Shown piece by piece: positions 1-9,040 of a DNA stretch of 39,171 bases. Made by a program: the position numbers and the translations under genes. Source of the DNA: CAYVBJ01 sp964517005 (GTDB lineage Bacteria > Bacteroidota > Rhodothermia > Balneolales > Balneolaceae); the NCBI GenBank assembly GCA_964517005.1, contig CAZFAJ010000022.1:1-39171 (forward strand), read 5' to 3'. Below the pieces are notes generated by a model, which was not told the DNA's origin, did not search any database, and saw only the letters and a list, made by a program, of their open reading frames with translations. Within the stretch, counting starts at the first letter, position 1. The number at the start of each line of letters is the position of its first letter.

Positions 1-86
1 GTTTCGTCAAAACCACTATCAGTTGAGTCACAACTCAAAGTCATGATTGCAATCAGGGAAGCGATAAAAAATAGAAATTTCTTCAT
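1..86 (-). CDS. N-terminus of a lipoprotein (truncated by window edge)
   Basis: Reading leftwards from an ATG at 84-86, the frame stays open to the edge and gives 28 residues beginning MKKFLFFIASLIAIMTLSC. This is a bacterial lipoprotein signal peptide: two lysines, a hydrophobic core, and a lipobox T-L-S-C with the lipidated Cys at residue 19. A polar D-S-T-D-S-G stretch follows, as is usual after the anchoring Cys. The protein is therefore probably exported and membrane-anchored. Nothing of the mature domain is in the window, so its function cannot be given. It is divergent from the GH13 gene, with 335 bp between them. Confidence 0.6.
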   Translation of the reverse strand, partial: MKKFLFFIASLIAIMTLSCDSTDSGFDE

Positions 87-421
87 GGTCCAAAAATCCT
101 GCCCCTCGATAAAAAGATGATTGAGGGTTTATGTAGCTTGACTGAGTTTTTAATTCAGATTGTTCCGTGATTAGATAATTTACGGTTTTCTAGATCTTAA
201 TAAATAATAAAATTGTATATTGATGCCTAATTAATATAATCTAATTAAGAAGCAGAATTTTTGTTTTTGGGGTTTATCCTGAGGCCGCAAAAAAGCAAAA
301 AGCACGAAGGTTTTTTGAAATTTTGCAAGACTTTCCTCACTTCATTCAAATGGTATAATTGTCCTTGTATTTCGAACTGTTTCAGACAGTTATTATAGAT
401 AATTCAGACAAATAAAAGATT
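87..421. other. Intergenic region between divergent lipoprotein and GH13 genes
   Basis: AT-rich 335-bp region with no convincing gene. It should hold both divergent promoters. A TATAAT hexamer is at 354-359 without a clear -35 box. An inverted repeat AACTGT-ttcag-ACAGTT lies at 375-391, about 30 bp before the GH13 start, and could be an operator or simply a small hairpin. No carbohydrate-regulator site could be assigned. Confidence 0.4.
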
Positions 422-2275
422 ATGAAAAAACTGTTGCTAATTTTTTTATTACCCTTGGTTACATTCAATTTTCTGTCTGCCCAGAAAGTGATTGACCGGC
501 TTGAGCCGTCGAACTGGTGGACAGGAATGCATCACAATGAAATTCAATTGCTGGTTTATGGCGAGAATATTTCGTCTTTAAGCCCGGCTATTGAGAGCAG
601 TTTGGTGTCACTGGAGAAGATTATCAGGGTTGAAAACCCAAACTACCTTTTTTTATATGTTACGATCAGTGAGAACGCTAAGCCGTCAGAAGTAATGATC
701 TCTTTTTATGATGATGATAAGCTTGTTGAAGAGTACCCCTTTGAGCTGCGCCAAAGAGAACCGAAAAGAGCTGACATAGACGGTTTTGATTCTTCGGATG
801 TTATGTACCTTATTACTCCTGACCGATTTGCAAACGGAAATGCTGATAATGACGAAATTCGGGGAATGAAGGAGAAGCCAAACAGGTCTTTTAAAGGAGG
901 AAGGCATGGCGGTGATATAAAAGGGATATTGGACAACCTGGATTACATATCAGATATGGGATTTACCGCTATTTGGTTAAACCCGGTTTTGGAAAATGAC
1001 ATGCCGGAATATTCATACCACGGCTATGCTGCCACCGATTTCTACCAGGTTGACAGAAGATTCGGATCTAATGAAGATTATAAAAACCTGGTCGAGGAAG
1101 CAGGCGAAAAGGGAATTAAAGTGATTATGGATATGATCGTTAACCATTCCGGCTCTGAGCACTGGTTTGTGAAAGATCCTCCGGCATCCAACTGGATTAA
1201 TTTTCAGGATAATTTTAAGCAGTCAAATCATAGAAGGAATTCGGTTCAGGATCTTTACGCGTCCAAATATGATAAAATACATTTTACAGACGGCTGGTTT
1301 GTAGAAACCATGCCTGATCTGAATCAGCAAAATGAACTTTTGGGTGATTACCTGATCATGAATACACTTTGGTGGATCGAGTATTCCGGAATTTCGGGGA
1401 TCAGGATGGATACCTATCCATATCCGGATAAGGAGTATATGAGCAGATGGACTTGTGCTGTGATGAGTGAGTACCCTCAGTTTAATATCGTGGGTGAAGA
1501 ATGGGCTAACAATCCTGCAATCGTTTCTTACTGGCAGCAAGGTAAACAGAATCATGACGGGTATACATCATGCCTGCCAAGCCTGATGGATTTTCCGCTG
1601 CAGGATGCACTTTCCAAAGGATTGACTGAAAGCGAGCAGACCTACGGAAGCGGACTGATCAAAACATATGAGATGCTGACTTTGGATTTTCTATATGCTG
1701 ATCCTGAAAACCTTGTTATTTTTCCCGATAATCATGACATGGATCGTTTTTTTACGCAGGTAAACAATGATTTTGAACTTTTCAAAATGGGGATGGCATA
1801 CACGGCAACCATGAGAGGTACACCTCAGATTTATTACGGAACAGAAATACTGATGCACAACAATGATGATCCGGGTGATCACGGTATTATCCGGACTGAT
1901 TTTCCGGGAGGCTGGCCGGGTGATGATGTGAACGGATTTACCGGAGAAGGTCTTACCGAACTGCAAAAAGAGGCACAGTCGTACATAAAAAAATTACTGA
2001 ACTGGAGAAAAGAGAAAGAAGTACTACACTCTGGCAGGATGATTCATTTCGCTCCTGAGAATGGTATTTACGTCTATTTCAGGTATGATGACTCAGAAAA
2101 AGTAATGGTTATTTTGAATAAGAATAAAGCCCAAACAGATCTTGAACTAGACAAGTTTTCCGAGATGCTGAACAATCATTCAACAGCCAAAGATATTATA
2201 ACCGGCCGGAATTATGATCTGGAAAGTTCAATCACTCTTGACAACAGAGGAGCCTATATTTTGGAGATCAAATAA
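422..2275 (+). CDS. Exported GH13 alpha-glucan hydrolase (cyclomaltodextrinase/neopullulanase, SusA-like)
   Basis: The 617-residue protein hydrolyses alpha-1,4 (possibly alpha-1,6) glucans such as cyclodextrins, pullulan or maltooligosaccharides. A signal peptide (residues 1-20, ending LSAQ) predicts a periplasmic location. Residues about 21-115 form the N-terminal beta domain of cyclomaltodextrinases (NWWTGMHHNEIQLLVYG). The catalytic barrel follows at about 125-540 and a small C-terminal beta domain at about 545-617. The GH13 catalytic triad is visible: nucleophile Asp330 in GIRMD, acid Glu359 in VGEEW and Asp439 in PDNHD. Conserved region I is MDMIVNHSG. The length fits the SusA/neopullulanase group. 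It stands alone, convergent with the next gene, and about 32 kb from the SusC/SusD pair, so a link with that pair is not implied. Exact substrate is inferred from the family only. Confidence 0.93.
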   Translation: MKKLLLIFLLPLVTFNFLSAQKVIDRLEPSNWWTGMHHNEIQLLVYGENISSLSPAIESSLVSLEKIIRVENPNYLFLYVTISENAKPSEVMISFYDDDKLVEEYPFELRQREPKRADIDGFDSSDVMYLITPDRFANGNADNDEIRGMKEKPNRSFKGGRHGGDIKGILDNLDYISDMGFTAIWLNPVLENDMPEYSYHGYAATDFYQVDRRFGSNEDYKNLVEEAGEKGIKVIMDMIVNHSGSEHWFVKDPPASNWINFQDNFKQSNHRRNSVQDLYASKYDKIHFTDGWFVETMPDLNQQNELLGDYLIMNTLWWIEYSGISGIRMDTYPYPDKEYMSRWTCAVMSEYPQFNIVGEEWANNPAIVSYWQQGKQNHDGYTSCLPSLMDFPLQDALSKGLTESEQTYGSGLIKTYEMLTLDFLYADPENLVIFPDNHDMDRFFTQVNNDFELFKMGMAYTATMRGTPQIYYGTEILMHNNDDPGDHGIIRTDFPGGWPGDDVNGFTGEGLTELQKEAQSYIKKLLNWRKEKEVLHSGRMIHFAPENGIYVYFRYDDSEKVMVILNKNKAQTDLELDKFSEMLNNHSTAKDIITGRNYDLESSITLDNRGAYILEIK

Positions 2276-2335
2276 TTTCAAAAAAAGAGATACATTGTTG
2301 AAATATATTTGAATCTGCACCAGACTCTATTTAAG

Positions 2336-2390
2336 ATGGTTATCTGCCGACTGCCGACTGCCGACTGCCGACTGCCGACTGCCGACTGCC
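2336..2390. repeat. 7-bp tandem repeat (CTGCCGA), left arm
   Basis: Six full CTGCCGA units plus CTGCC at 2344-2390, preceded by the lead-in ATGGTTAT (2336-2343). The block lies between two convergent genes and runs straight into an assembly gap. The same 55 bases recur exactly after the gap. Because 7 is not a multiple of 3, the array reads open in several frames and creates spurious repetitive ORFs. Confidence 0.95.
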
Positions 2391-2490
2391 NNNNNNNNNN
2401 NNNNNNNNNNNNNNNNNNNNNNNNNNNNNNNNNNNNNNNNNNNNNNNNNNNNNNNNNNNNNNNNNNNNNNNNNNNNNNNNNNNNNNNNNN
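2391..2490. other. Assembly gap (100 N)
   Basis: One hundred Ns inside the heptamer array. The identical 55-base sequence on each side suggests two contig ends that share the repeat, so the gap length is probably nominal and the true copy number unknown. Confidence 0.95.
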
Positions 2491-2545
2491 ATGGTTATCT
2501 GCCGACTGCCGACTGCCGACTGCCGACTGCCGACTGCCGACTGCC
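2491..2545. repeat. 7-bp tandem repeat (CTGCCGA), right arm
   Basis: Exact copy of 2336-2390: lead-in at 2491-2498, then six CTGCCGA units plus CTGCC (2499-2545). It ends three bases from the stop codon of the minus-strand aminopeptidase gene, so any transcript from that gene runs through the array. Confidence 0.95.
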
Positions 2546-2548
2546 AAT

Positions 2549-3655
2549 TCATTTGCCAAGTAACTCATCCGGATTCAATCCCGCTAAATCTTCTGCAACG
2601 AATTTTCTTCCTTCCCGAATCATTTCACCGTCAAGGTAAACATCGGCACCTATACAGACAAGATCCCAGTGTATATTGCTGTTGTTACCATTCGGTGCTA
2701 TCTCGTAATCATTTCCCAGGGTTAAGTGGTTGGAGCCATATATTTTCTCATCAAAAAGAATATCGTACATCGGCTTTTCAATGACCGGGTTGAGCCCAAA
2801 GCTGAACTCACCGAATTGCCGGGCACCTGAGTCGGTATCCAGGATCTCTTCAAGTGCACTGTTGTTGGAAGAATCAAAATCAACGACAACGCCATCCCGT
2901 ACTTTCAGTTTTACAAATTCAAATGGCTTACCCTGGTAAACTGAGGGCGCGTAGGTGATCTCACCGTTTACTGACGCAAGAACAGGTGAAGAGAAAAGCT
3001 CACCATCCGGGATGTTTCGTTTGCCGAAACAGGGGACCCAGTTTTGATCCTTCACTAAAAATGAAATGTCTGTTCCCTCTCCCTTTAATTCGATAAGATC
3101 TGTTTTCCGCAATCTTTCTTCAAGCGGTTTCATGGCCTCTTCCAGTTTTTGATAATCAAAGAGGCAGGCATCAAAATAGAATTTTCGGAAGCGTTCAGTT
3201 GGCATTTTCGCGTTCATGGCGAAAGCGGCCGATGGATATCGCAGCACACACCATTTTGTATTATTGACTCTTTCATCGAAATGAACCGGCTTGAGAAATT
3301 GCTCAGAATAGGCTTTGTTTGCCTCTTTATCTGCATCGGATGTCTCATAGATATTTTCAGCCCCCCTGATTCCAATAAATGCATCCATCTCTTTCATTAG
3401 CGGCAGCTGATCGGCTGTAGCCTGGATTTTCCAGAATTCTTCACTGCCGTGTTCAAGCAGTATGCGATTGATCTCCGGATCTTCAATTTTGATAAACGGA
3501 TTTGCCTTCTGCTCTCTTACAGACTCAGCCAAAGCGCGCAATAAACCTGTCCCGTTAAACCCGATGAGCTGCAGCATTACGTTTTCACCTTCATTCAGTT
3601 CTATACTGTGGCTGAGAAGTTTATCTGCCAGTTGTTTGTCTTGATTGCTGTACAT
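2549..3655 (-). CDS. M29-family aminopeptidase
   Basis: The 368-residue protein resembles M29 metallo-aminopeptidases (AmpS / aminopeptidase T type), cytosolic enzymes that remove N-terminal residues from peptides using a two-metal centre. There is no signal peptide. Candidate metal ligands are in order: Glu219 (PDGELFSS), Glu283 (GEFSFGLNP), His310 (SNHLTLGNDY), and His329 with Asp331 (IHWDL). Length is slightly under the usual ~400-410 residues, but all the motifs are present. The gene follows gcvP on the same strand with a 142-bp spacer, so it may share a transcript or have its own promoter. The stop codon abuts the CTGCCGA array. Substrate preference cannot be read from the sequence. Confidence 0.85.
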   Translation of the reverse strand: MYSNQDKQLADKLLSHSIELNEGENVMLQLIGFNGTGLLRALAESVREQKANPFIKIEDPEINRILLEHGSEEFWKIQATADQLPLMKEMDAFIGIRGAENIYETSDADKEANKAYSEQFLKPVHFDERVNNTKWCVLRYPSAAFAMNAKMPTERFRKFYFDACLFDYQKLEEAMKPLEERLRKTDLIELKGEGTDISFLVKDQNWVPCFGKRNIPDGELFSSPVLASVNGEITYAPSVYQGKPFEFVKLKVRDGVVVDFDSSNNSALEEILDTDSGARQFGEFSFGLNPVIEKPMYDILFDEKIYGSNHLTLGNDYEIAPNGNNSNIHWDLVCIGADVYLDGEMIREGRKFVAEDLAGLNPDELLGK

Positions 3656-3797
3656 AATTTTTTGTTTGTCTGTTATTGGAAGAATCTGAATTTAATAAAA
3701 GGTCACTGTGATCCCGAGAGCCCGGTTTTTAAACGTTGGTTGAATTTAGTCACAGAATACATTTGTCATGTTTCATGTTACCGGACAGCCGGGTGGA

Positions 3798-6710
3798 TCA
3801 AACTGCTGCCGGTTCCTGGCCTTTGGCATACTCTTCTATGGGCACGCAGGAGCACATCAGGTTTCTGTCGCCATAGGCATCATCCACCCGGCTTACCGAA
3901 GGCCAGAATTTATTGAATTTAAGATGATCAACCGGAAATGCAGCTTGTTCACGGCTGTAAGGCCGGCTCCAGTGATCATCAAACACAACCCTCATGGTAT
4001 GGGGTGCATGTTTTAGAAGATTGTTTTCTCTGTCTGCTTCTCCGGTTTCAATTTCCCTGATTTCGTTTCTGATTGCAATCATAGCATCACAAAAACGATC
4101 CAATTCAGTTTTGGATTCACTTTCAGTTGGTTCAATCATCAGTGTTCCGGGCACGGGAAAACTCATGGTGGGTGCATGAAAACTGTAATCCATTAAACGT
4201 TTGGCCACATCCACTGCATCAATCCCGGCAGACTGTTTAAAGCTGCGAAGATCAATAATAAATTCATGGGCTGATCTTCCGCTTTTACCGGTATACAAAA
4301 CAGGGAAATGATCTTTTAGCCTGTCTTTAATATAATTTGCATTCAGGATAGCATACTCGCTTGCTTTTTTCAGGCCGTTTGCACCCATCATACGTATGTA
4401 TGCGTGGGATATCGGTAAAATACCGGCACTTCCAAACGGAGCTGCTGCCACTGCCCTCATCGGATTTGCACCGTTTGTTTCTACGACAGGATGCCCGGGC
4501 AAAAACGGTTTTAACTTTTTTACCACACCAATCGGGCCCATGCCCGGTCCGCCGCCGCCGTGTGGAATACAAAACGTTTTATGCAAATTCAGATGACAAA
4601 CATCAGCTCCAATCAGTGCGGGACTGGTTAACCCAACCTGTGCATTCATATTTGCACCATCCATGTAAACAAGCCCGCCATGATTGTGAATAATTTGACA
4701 AATTTCCCTGATATCCTCTTCAAATACTCCATGAGTTGACGGATATGTAACCATTAGGGCAGCAAGATGATCCTTGTGCTTTTCCGCTTTTTCCCGGAGA
4801 TCGTCAGGATCTATATTTCCCTGTTCATCACACCTGGTGACAACAACTTCCATTCCGGCCATCACTGCACTCGCAGGATTTGTTCCATGAGCAGATGACG
4901 GGATAATTGTCACGTTCCTGTTATGATTGCCATTTGCCATGTGGTAAGATCTTATAACCATCAGTCCGGTGTACTCGCCCTGTGCGCCTGAATTCGGCTG
5001 CAGGGAAATGGCATCAAATCCGGTTATTTTTTCAAGCCAGTCCCTGAGTTCATCAAACAAGATCTGATATCCTTGTGCCTGCTCTTTTGGAGCAAAGGGA
5101 TGAATTTTGGCAAATTCCGGCCAGGTAACCGGTATCATTTCAGTTGTTGAATTCAGTTTCATGGTACAGGATCCAAGTGATATCATGGAGTGTGTCAAAT
5201 CCAGGTCACGGTTTTCAAGGGTTTTCAGATACCGGAGCATTTCGTGTTCCGACCTGAAGTTGTGAAATACCTCATGATCCATAAAGCCGGAAGAGCGACG
5301 CAAGCTATCCGGAAGTTCTATTTCCTGGTGCCTTGCTGCCTCTCCTGTATTGAAATTATTCTTACGATCAGCTGCCGCCGCAAATATTTCGAGAATTATC
5401 TCCACATCCCGTAATGACTTTGCTTCGTCAAAAGAGAGGCCGATAGTACCCGAACGGTCATACCGGAGATTCACATCTTTTTTTAGTGCTTCTGTGCGAA
5501 TATTGTCAGCGGTGGTAAGCCCTTCAAGTTCAATAGTAAGTGTATCAAAATGGTATTTGTTCGTAACCTTAAAGCCAAACTGTTTTAGCCCTTTGGCAGC
5601 AAGCGAGGTGAGGCCATGTATTCTGGAGGCTATTTTTTTCAAGCCTTCAGGGCCGTGATAAACTGCGTAAAAACCTGCAATAACAGCAAGCAGTACCTGG
5701 GCCGTACAAATATTGGACGTAGCTTTTTCCCTTCGTATATGTTGTTCACGGGTTTGAAGCGCCATTCTGAAAGCTGGATTTCCTTCAGCATCTTTGGTTA
5801 CGCCAATAATGCGTCCGGGTATTTTTCTTTGGAATACTTCCCGGGTAGCAAAGAACGCAGCATGCGGCCCTCCATATCCCATGGGCACGCCAAATCGCTG
5901 AGTTGAACCGACAACAACATCGGCACCCAATTCGCCGGGAGGCGTCAATAGAGTGAGGCTCATCAGATCCGCCGCCAGTACACAGTAAATATTATGTTGA
6001 TGTGCAGCTTCGATTAAATCGCGATGGTCGTGTATGGAGCCATCTGCACCGGGATATTGTATAAAAATAGCGAAGACGGATTCACGGATCACATCCGATT
6101 CCCGGATATCACCCACTTCAATTTTGATCCCGAGAGGTTCTGCCCTGTTTTTCAAAACATCAATTGTTTGCGGAAAACAATTCTCAGATACAAATAACGT
6201 GTCGCCCAATTTTCTCTTTTTTCCTTTTCTGGCATCAAACAACATACTCATCGCTTCTGCTGCTGCTGTGGCCTCATCAAGAAGTGAAGCATTGGCAATG
6301 TCCATTCCCGTAAGATCCGTTACAGCTGTTTGAAAGTTGATGAGAGCTTCAAGCCGGCCCTGGGCAATCTCAGCCTGGTAGGGAGTATATGCTGTGTACC
6401 ATCCCGGATTTTCCAGAACGTTTCTGAGAATCACTTTTGGAAGTACTGTTTCATAATAGCCCATGCCGATGAATGAGCGGAATATTCTGTTTTTCGATAC
6501 TGTTTCATATAGCGCTTCAAGATATTCTTCTTCACTTAATGCAGGTGGCAAATCCAGTGAGTTCTGCATTTTTATGCCGGGAGGAACTGTTTCATCAATA
6601 AGTGATTCAAGGGAACCGGATTGGATAAACGAAAGCATTGCATTGGTTTCATTCTCATCCGGACCAATATGTCTTTTGGTAAATTGCTCGAGTTTAAAAT
6701 CTATGGACAT
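3798..6710 (-). CDS. gcvP: Glycine dehydrogenase (decarboxylating), P protein of the glycine cleavage system
   Basis: A 970-residue single-chain P protein, the usual length for the fused form. It decarboxylates glycine with PLP and passes the aminomethyl group to the lipoyl arm of GcvH. The N-terminal half begins with the family signature TKRHIGPDE (about residues 12-20). The C-terminal half carries the PLP-binding lysine, Lys711, in HLNLHKTF, followed by the glycine-rich PHGGGGPGMGPIG. Both halves appear intact. gcvT and gcvH are not next to it in this window, so the system is split in this genome. The 303-bp upstream region showed no recognisable glycine riboswitch. The start at 6710 gives the expected N-terminus. 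Confidence 0.97.
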   Translation of the reverse strand: MSIDFKLEQFTKRHIGPDENETNAMLSFIQSGSLESLIDETVPPGIKMQNSLDLPPALSEEEYLEALYETVSKNRIFRSFIGMGYYETVLPKVILRNVLENPGWYTAYTPYQAEIAQGRLEALINFQTAVTDLTGMDIANASLLDEATAAAEAMSMLFDARKGKKRKLGDTLFVSENCFPQTIDVLKNRAEPLGIKIEVGDIRESDVIRESVFAIFIQYPGADGSIHDHRDLIEAAHQHNIYCVLAADLMSLTLLTPPGELGADVVVGSTQRFGVPMGYGGPHAAFFATREVFQRKIPGRIIGVTKDAEGNPAFRMALQTREQHIRREKATSNICTAQVLLAVIAGFYAVYHGPEGLKKIASRIHGLTSLAAKGLKQFGFKVTNKYHFDTLTIELEGLTTADNIRTEALKKDVNLRYDRSGTIGLSFDEAKSLRDVEIILEIFAAAADRKNNFNTGEAARHQEIELPDSLRRSSGFMDHEVFHNFRSEHEMLRYLKTLENRDLDLTHSMISLGSCTMKLNSTTEMIPVTWPEFAKIHPFAPKEQAQGYQILFDELRDWLEKITGFDAISLQPNSGAQGEYTGLMVIRSYHMANGNHNRNVTIIPSSAHGTNPASAVMAGMEVVVTRCDEQGNIDPDDLREKAEKHKDHLAALMVTYPSTHGVFEEDIREICQIIHNHGGLVYMDGANMNAQVGLTSPALIGADVCHLNLHKTFCIPHGGGGPGMGPIGVVKKLKPFLPGHPVVETNGANPMRAVAAAPFGSAGILPISHAYIRMMGANGLKKASEYAILNANYIKDRLKDHFPVLYTGKSGRSAHEFIIDLRSFKQSAGIDAVDVAKRLMDYSFHAPTMSFPVPGTLMIEPTESESKTELDRFCDAMIAIRNEIREIETGEADRENNLLKHAPHTMRVVFDDHWSRPYSREQAAFPVDHLKFNKFWPSVSRVDDAYGDRNLMCSCVPIEEYAKGQEPAAV

Positions 6711-7013
6711 TAAATATTATAGTTAATTCAATAAAATTATGATTATAGCCGTTTCAAATGGTAATTGATATCAGCTGCTATAAACGGATATCGGTTTACT
6801 CAGCCATTAGTTACCATTCACAATTTTTTCAACGACTCATCGGCATAACAAAGATTTTTGCTTCGGTGTTTCTGAGAAACAGTAAAAAGATAAGCTTTTT
6901 AAAAGGACACTACATAGAAATTGTAACGAGATTTTACGAACTTTTCGTTTAATTTCTTGTTTTAATTTTGTACTGTTTACAACTCAAATAAACCAAACCA
7001 GTAAAAAACAGAT
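6711..7013. other. Divergent promoter region between gcvP and the LVIVD gene
   Basis: 303 bp, AT-rich, with no supported gene. It holds an 8-bp inverted repeat AATGGTAA/TTACCATT (6757-6764 and 6811-6818) separated by 46 bases, of unknown meaning, and the promoter-like element at 6963-6970. No tandem glycine-aptamer pattern was recognised. Confidence 0.4.
6963..6970 (+). promoter_or_regulatory. Bacteroidota-type -7 promoter element
   Basis: TAATTTTG matches the TAnnTTTG -7 consensus of Bacteroidota housekeeping promoters and lies 43 bases before the ATG at 7014. The -33 TTTG box is imperfect; the nearest candidate is TTTTC at about 6942. A match by eye only. Confidence 0.4.
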
Positions 7014-9023
7014 ATGGATTCAGCATATAAAATTTTAGGAATTATATTTTTACCGCTTTTTTTGACAGTTTCATTACACGCTCAGGATCAAAGTGAGATC
7101 ACCATTAAAATTGAGCCGGAAAATATAAGCCTGCAGGTGGGAGAGGAAGTACAACTAAACGGAAAAGCTTATTCTGCTGACGGTTCCGTTCTTTCCGATT
7201 CTCTCCTCTATTTTTCAAGGGCAAGACAGTCTCTTGCAGTCACGAGAGACGGACAGCTGAAGGCAATACAGCCGGGCAGTTACTCTGTTATCGCAATTTA
7301 TATGGACGAAAATAATAACAGGATGATGGAGTCACATCCTGTAGACGTTGTGTATCCGCCCCTCAAGAGTATCACCCTTCTAAATGTTCAGGATAAAATG
7401 TACACAAATACGCACCTGGAGATAGAGACACAGGTTACGGATGAGGCAGATCTGACCAGGGAAAACGTAGACTTATCCTTTTCAACAGATAATGATATAG
7501 CCAGAGTGGGTTCCTTTGGATTACTCGAAGCTCATGAGCCGGGCAAAACGATATTGACTGTTTCAGCAGATGATATTCGCACGACGAAAGAAATTGAAAT
7601 TCTTCCCAATCCGGTTACTTCTGTTGAAATCCAAAACAGTGACATTGAAATTCAAACCGGGGACGTGATTCACGTAAATGCGAAAGCTTTAGACAACCGG
7701 AACAGAGAAATTAATGACATTCCAGTTTCCTACTCCTTTACCTCAAGGCCTGATGATAATCTTGGCAATGCTGCGCCGGCACAAATCGCAGATGATGGCC
7801 GGTTTGTGGCAAACAAACCCGGTTTTTACACACTGATTGCAAAAAGCGGAAATGAAATCGCAAGACAGACAATCCGGGTGGAACCGAGAAACGTTGAGCG
7901 CCGTCTTGAACTGGTGGGTCATGGAGCTGTGCTGGATGTACACACGTCTGACCTTTGGATTTGGGAAGGTGTTGATGGCCGGGATTATGCCATTACCGGT
8001 ACATGGGGCGCAAATGGTGCGGCTTATTTCTGGGATGTAACCGATCCTTCGAAAATTACACCGATTGACACAGTAGTTGTCGATGCACGTACAGTAAATG
8101 ACGTAAAAATTTCTGAAGACGGTACACTGGCAGTAATTACACGTGAAGGAGCTTCAAACAGGCGAAATGGTATCGTTATTCTGGACGTCAGGGATCCGCG
8201 AAATGTAGAAGTAATTTCTGAATATGATGAGAATCTTACCGGTGGTGTGCACAACGTATTTCTCTATGAAGACCATGTGTATGCCGTCAATAATGGCCGC
8301 CGTTATGATATTATCAATATAGAAGACCCTTCCAATCCATACACGGTAAGCAGGTTTGAACTGGACACTCCCGGCCATTCGATTCATGATGTATGGGTTG
8401 AAGATGGAATTGCCTACTCTTCAAACTGGCAAGACGGAATTGTAGTAACGGATGTGGGAAGTAACCGGAATGCCAATACACCCGAAGGCCATGAATTTGG
8501 TGTCGGATCTCCTGAAAACCCGGTAAAACTTGGACAGTATGCCTATCCGAACGGATGGAATCATGCAGCTTTTCCGTTTAAAAGTGAATCGACCGGTGAT
8601 TTTTATGTAATTGGCGGTGACGAAGCATTTCCAAGGGGTCTGCCTACACGTACCAACCCTGTTAAACCGGCAGGCTGGATGCATTTTGTGAAATTTGATG
8701 GCTGGGATAATCCTGAAGAGGTAGCGCGGTATCAGGTTCCTGAAGCCGGTACCCACAACATGTGGGTAAAAGGGGATACATTATATGTTGCTTATTATAA
8801 TGCAGGACTTAGAGTCGTTGATATTTCTGGTGAACTGATGGGCAACTTATATGATCAGGGCCGGGAAATTGCAAGATTTGAGCCCAATCATCCGGATGCT
8901 TTGATTCCAAACACACCATTTTCCTGGGGTCCGCAGCCTTATAAAGGCCATATTTTTGTGTCCGACTGGAATTCCGGCCTTTGGGCTTTTAAACTGATTG
9001 AAGAAGAAGAAGAAGAAATTTAA
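7014..9023 (+). CDS. Exported Ig-like / LVIVD beta-propeller protein
   Basis: 669 residues with a signal peptide ending in LHAQ at about residue 23. Residues about 27-290 hold three bacterial Ig-like (BIG2-type) modules, each starting with an EPENISLQVGEEV-like strand. From about residue 299 (VGHGAVLDVHTSDLWIW) to the end is an LVIVD-type propeller with repeated WDVTDPS / ILDVRDP / INIEDPS / VVDISG strands. Such proteins are found at the cell surface or periplasm. The family has no assigned enzymatic activity, and a binding or scaffold role is only inferred. The C-terminus is a run of six Glu encoded by six GAA codons, then Ile. It lies 17 bp ahead of the YVTN gene and so is likely co-transcribed with it, upstream of a metal transporter. 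Confidence 0.85.
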   Translation: MDSAYKILGIIFLPLFLTVSLHAQDQSEITIKIEPENISLQVGEEVQLNGKAYSADGSVLSDSLLYFSRARQSLAVTRDGQLKAIQPGSYSVIAIYMDENNNRMMESHPVDVVYPPLKSITLLNVQDKMYTNTHLEIETQVTDEADLTRENVDLSFSTDNDIARVGSFGLLEAHEPGKTILTVSADDIRTTKEIEILPNPVTSVEIQNSDIEIQTGDVIHVNAKALDNRNREINDIPVSYSFTSRPDDNLGNAAPAQIADDGRFVANKPGFYTLIAKSGNEIARQTIRVEPRNVERRLELVGHGAVLDVHTSDLWIWEGVDGRDYAITGTWGANGAAYFWDVTDPSKITPIDTVVVDARTVNDVKISEDGTLAVITREGASNRRNGIVILDVRDPRNVEVISEYDENLTGGVHNVFLYEDHVYAVNNGRRYDIINIEDPSNPYTVSRFELDTPGHSIHDVWVEDGIAYSSNWQDGIVVTDVGSNRNANTPEGHEFGVGSPENPVKLGQYAYPNGWNHAAFPFKSESTGDFYVIGGDEAFPRGLPTRTNPVKPAGWMHFVKFDGWDNPEEVARYQVPEAGTHNMWVKGDTLYVAYYNAGLRVVDISGELMGNLYDQGREIARFEPNHPDALIPNTPFSWGPQPYKGHIFVSDWNSGLWAFKLIEEEEEEI

Positions 9024-9040
9024 TCTGAACCAATAGTAAA

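Noticed and set aside
2278..2568. Open frames through the CTGCCGA array on both strands
   Set aside because: They arise because a 7-bp repeat has no stop codon in several frames, and they cross the N gap. No real protein features.
3713..3736. GC-rich CCCGAGAGCCCGG followed by five Ts between gcvP and the aminopeptidase
   Set aside because: The stem is only about 3 bp and the T-run points to the plus strand, where no gene ends; not a credible terminator.
6711..7013. Glycine riboswitch upstream of gcvP
   Set aside because: The sequence just upstream of the start is AT-rich and shows no tandem aptamer-like conserved G-rich helices; only an 8-bp inverted repeat was found.
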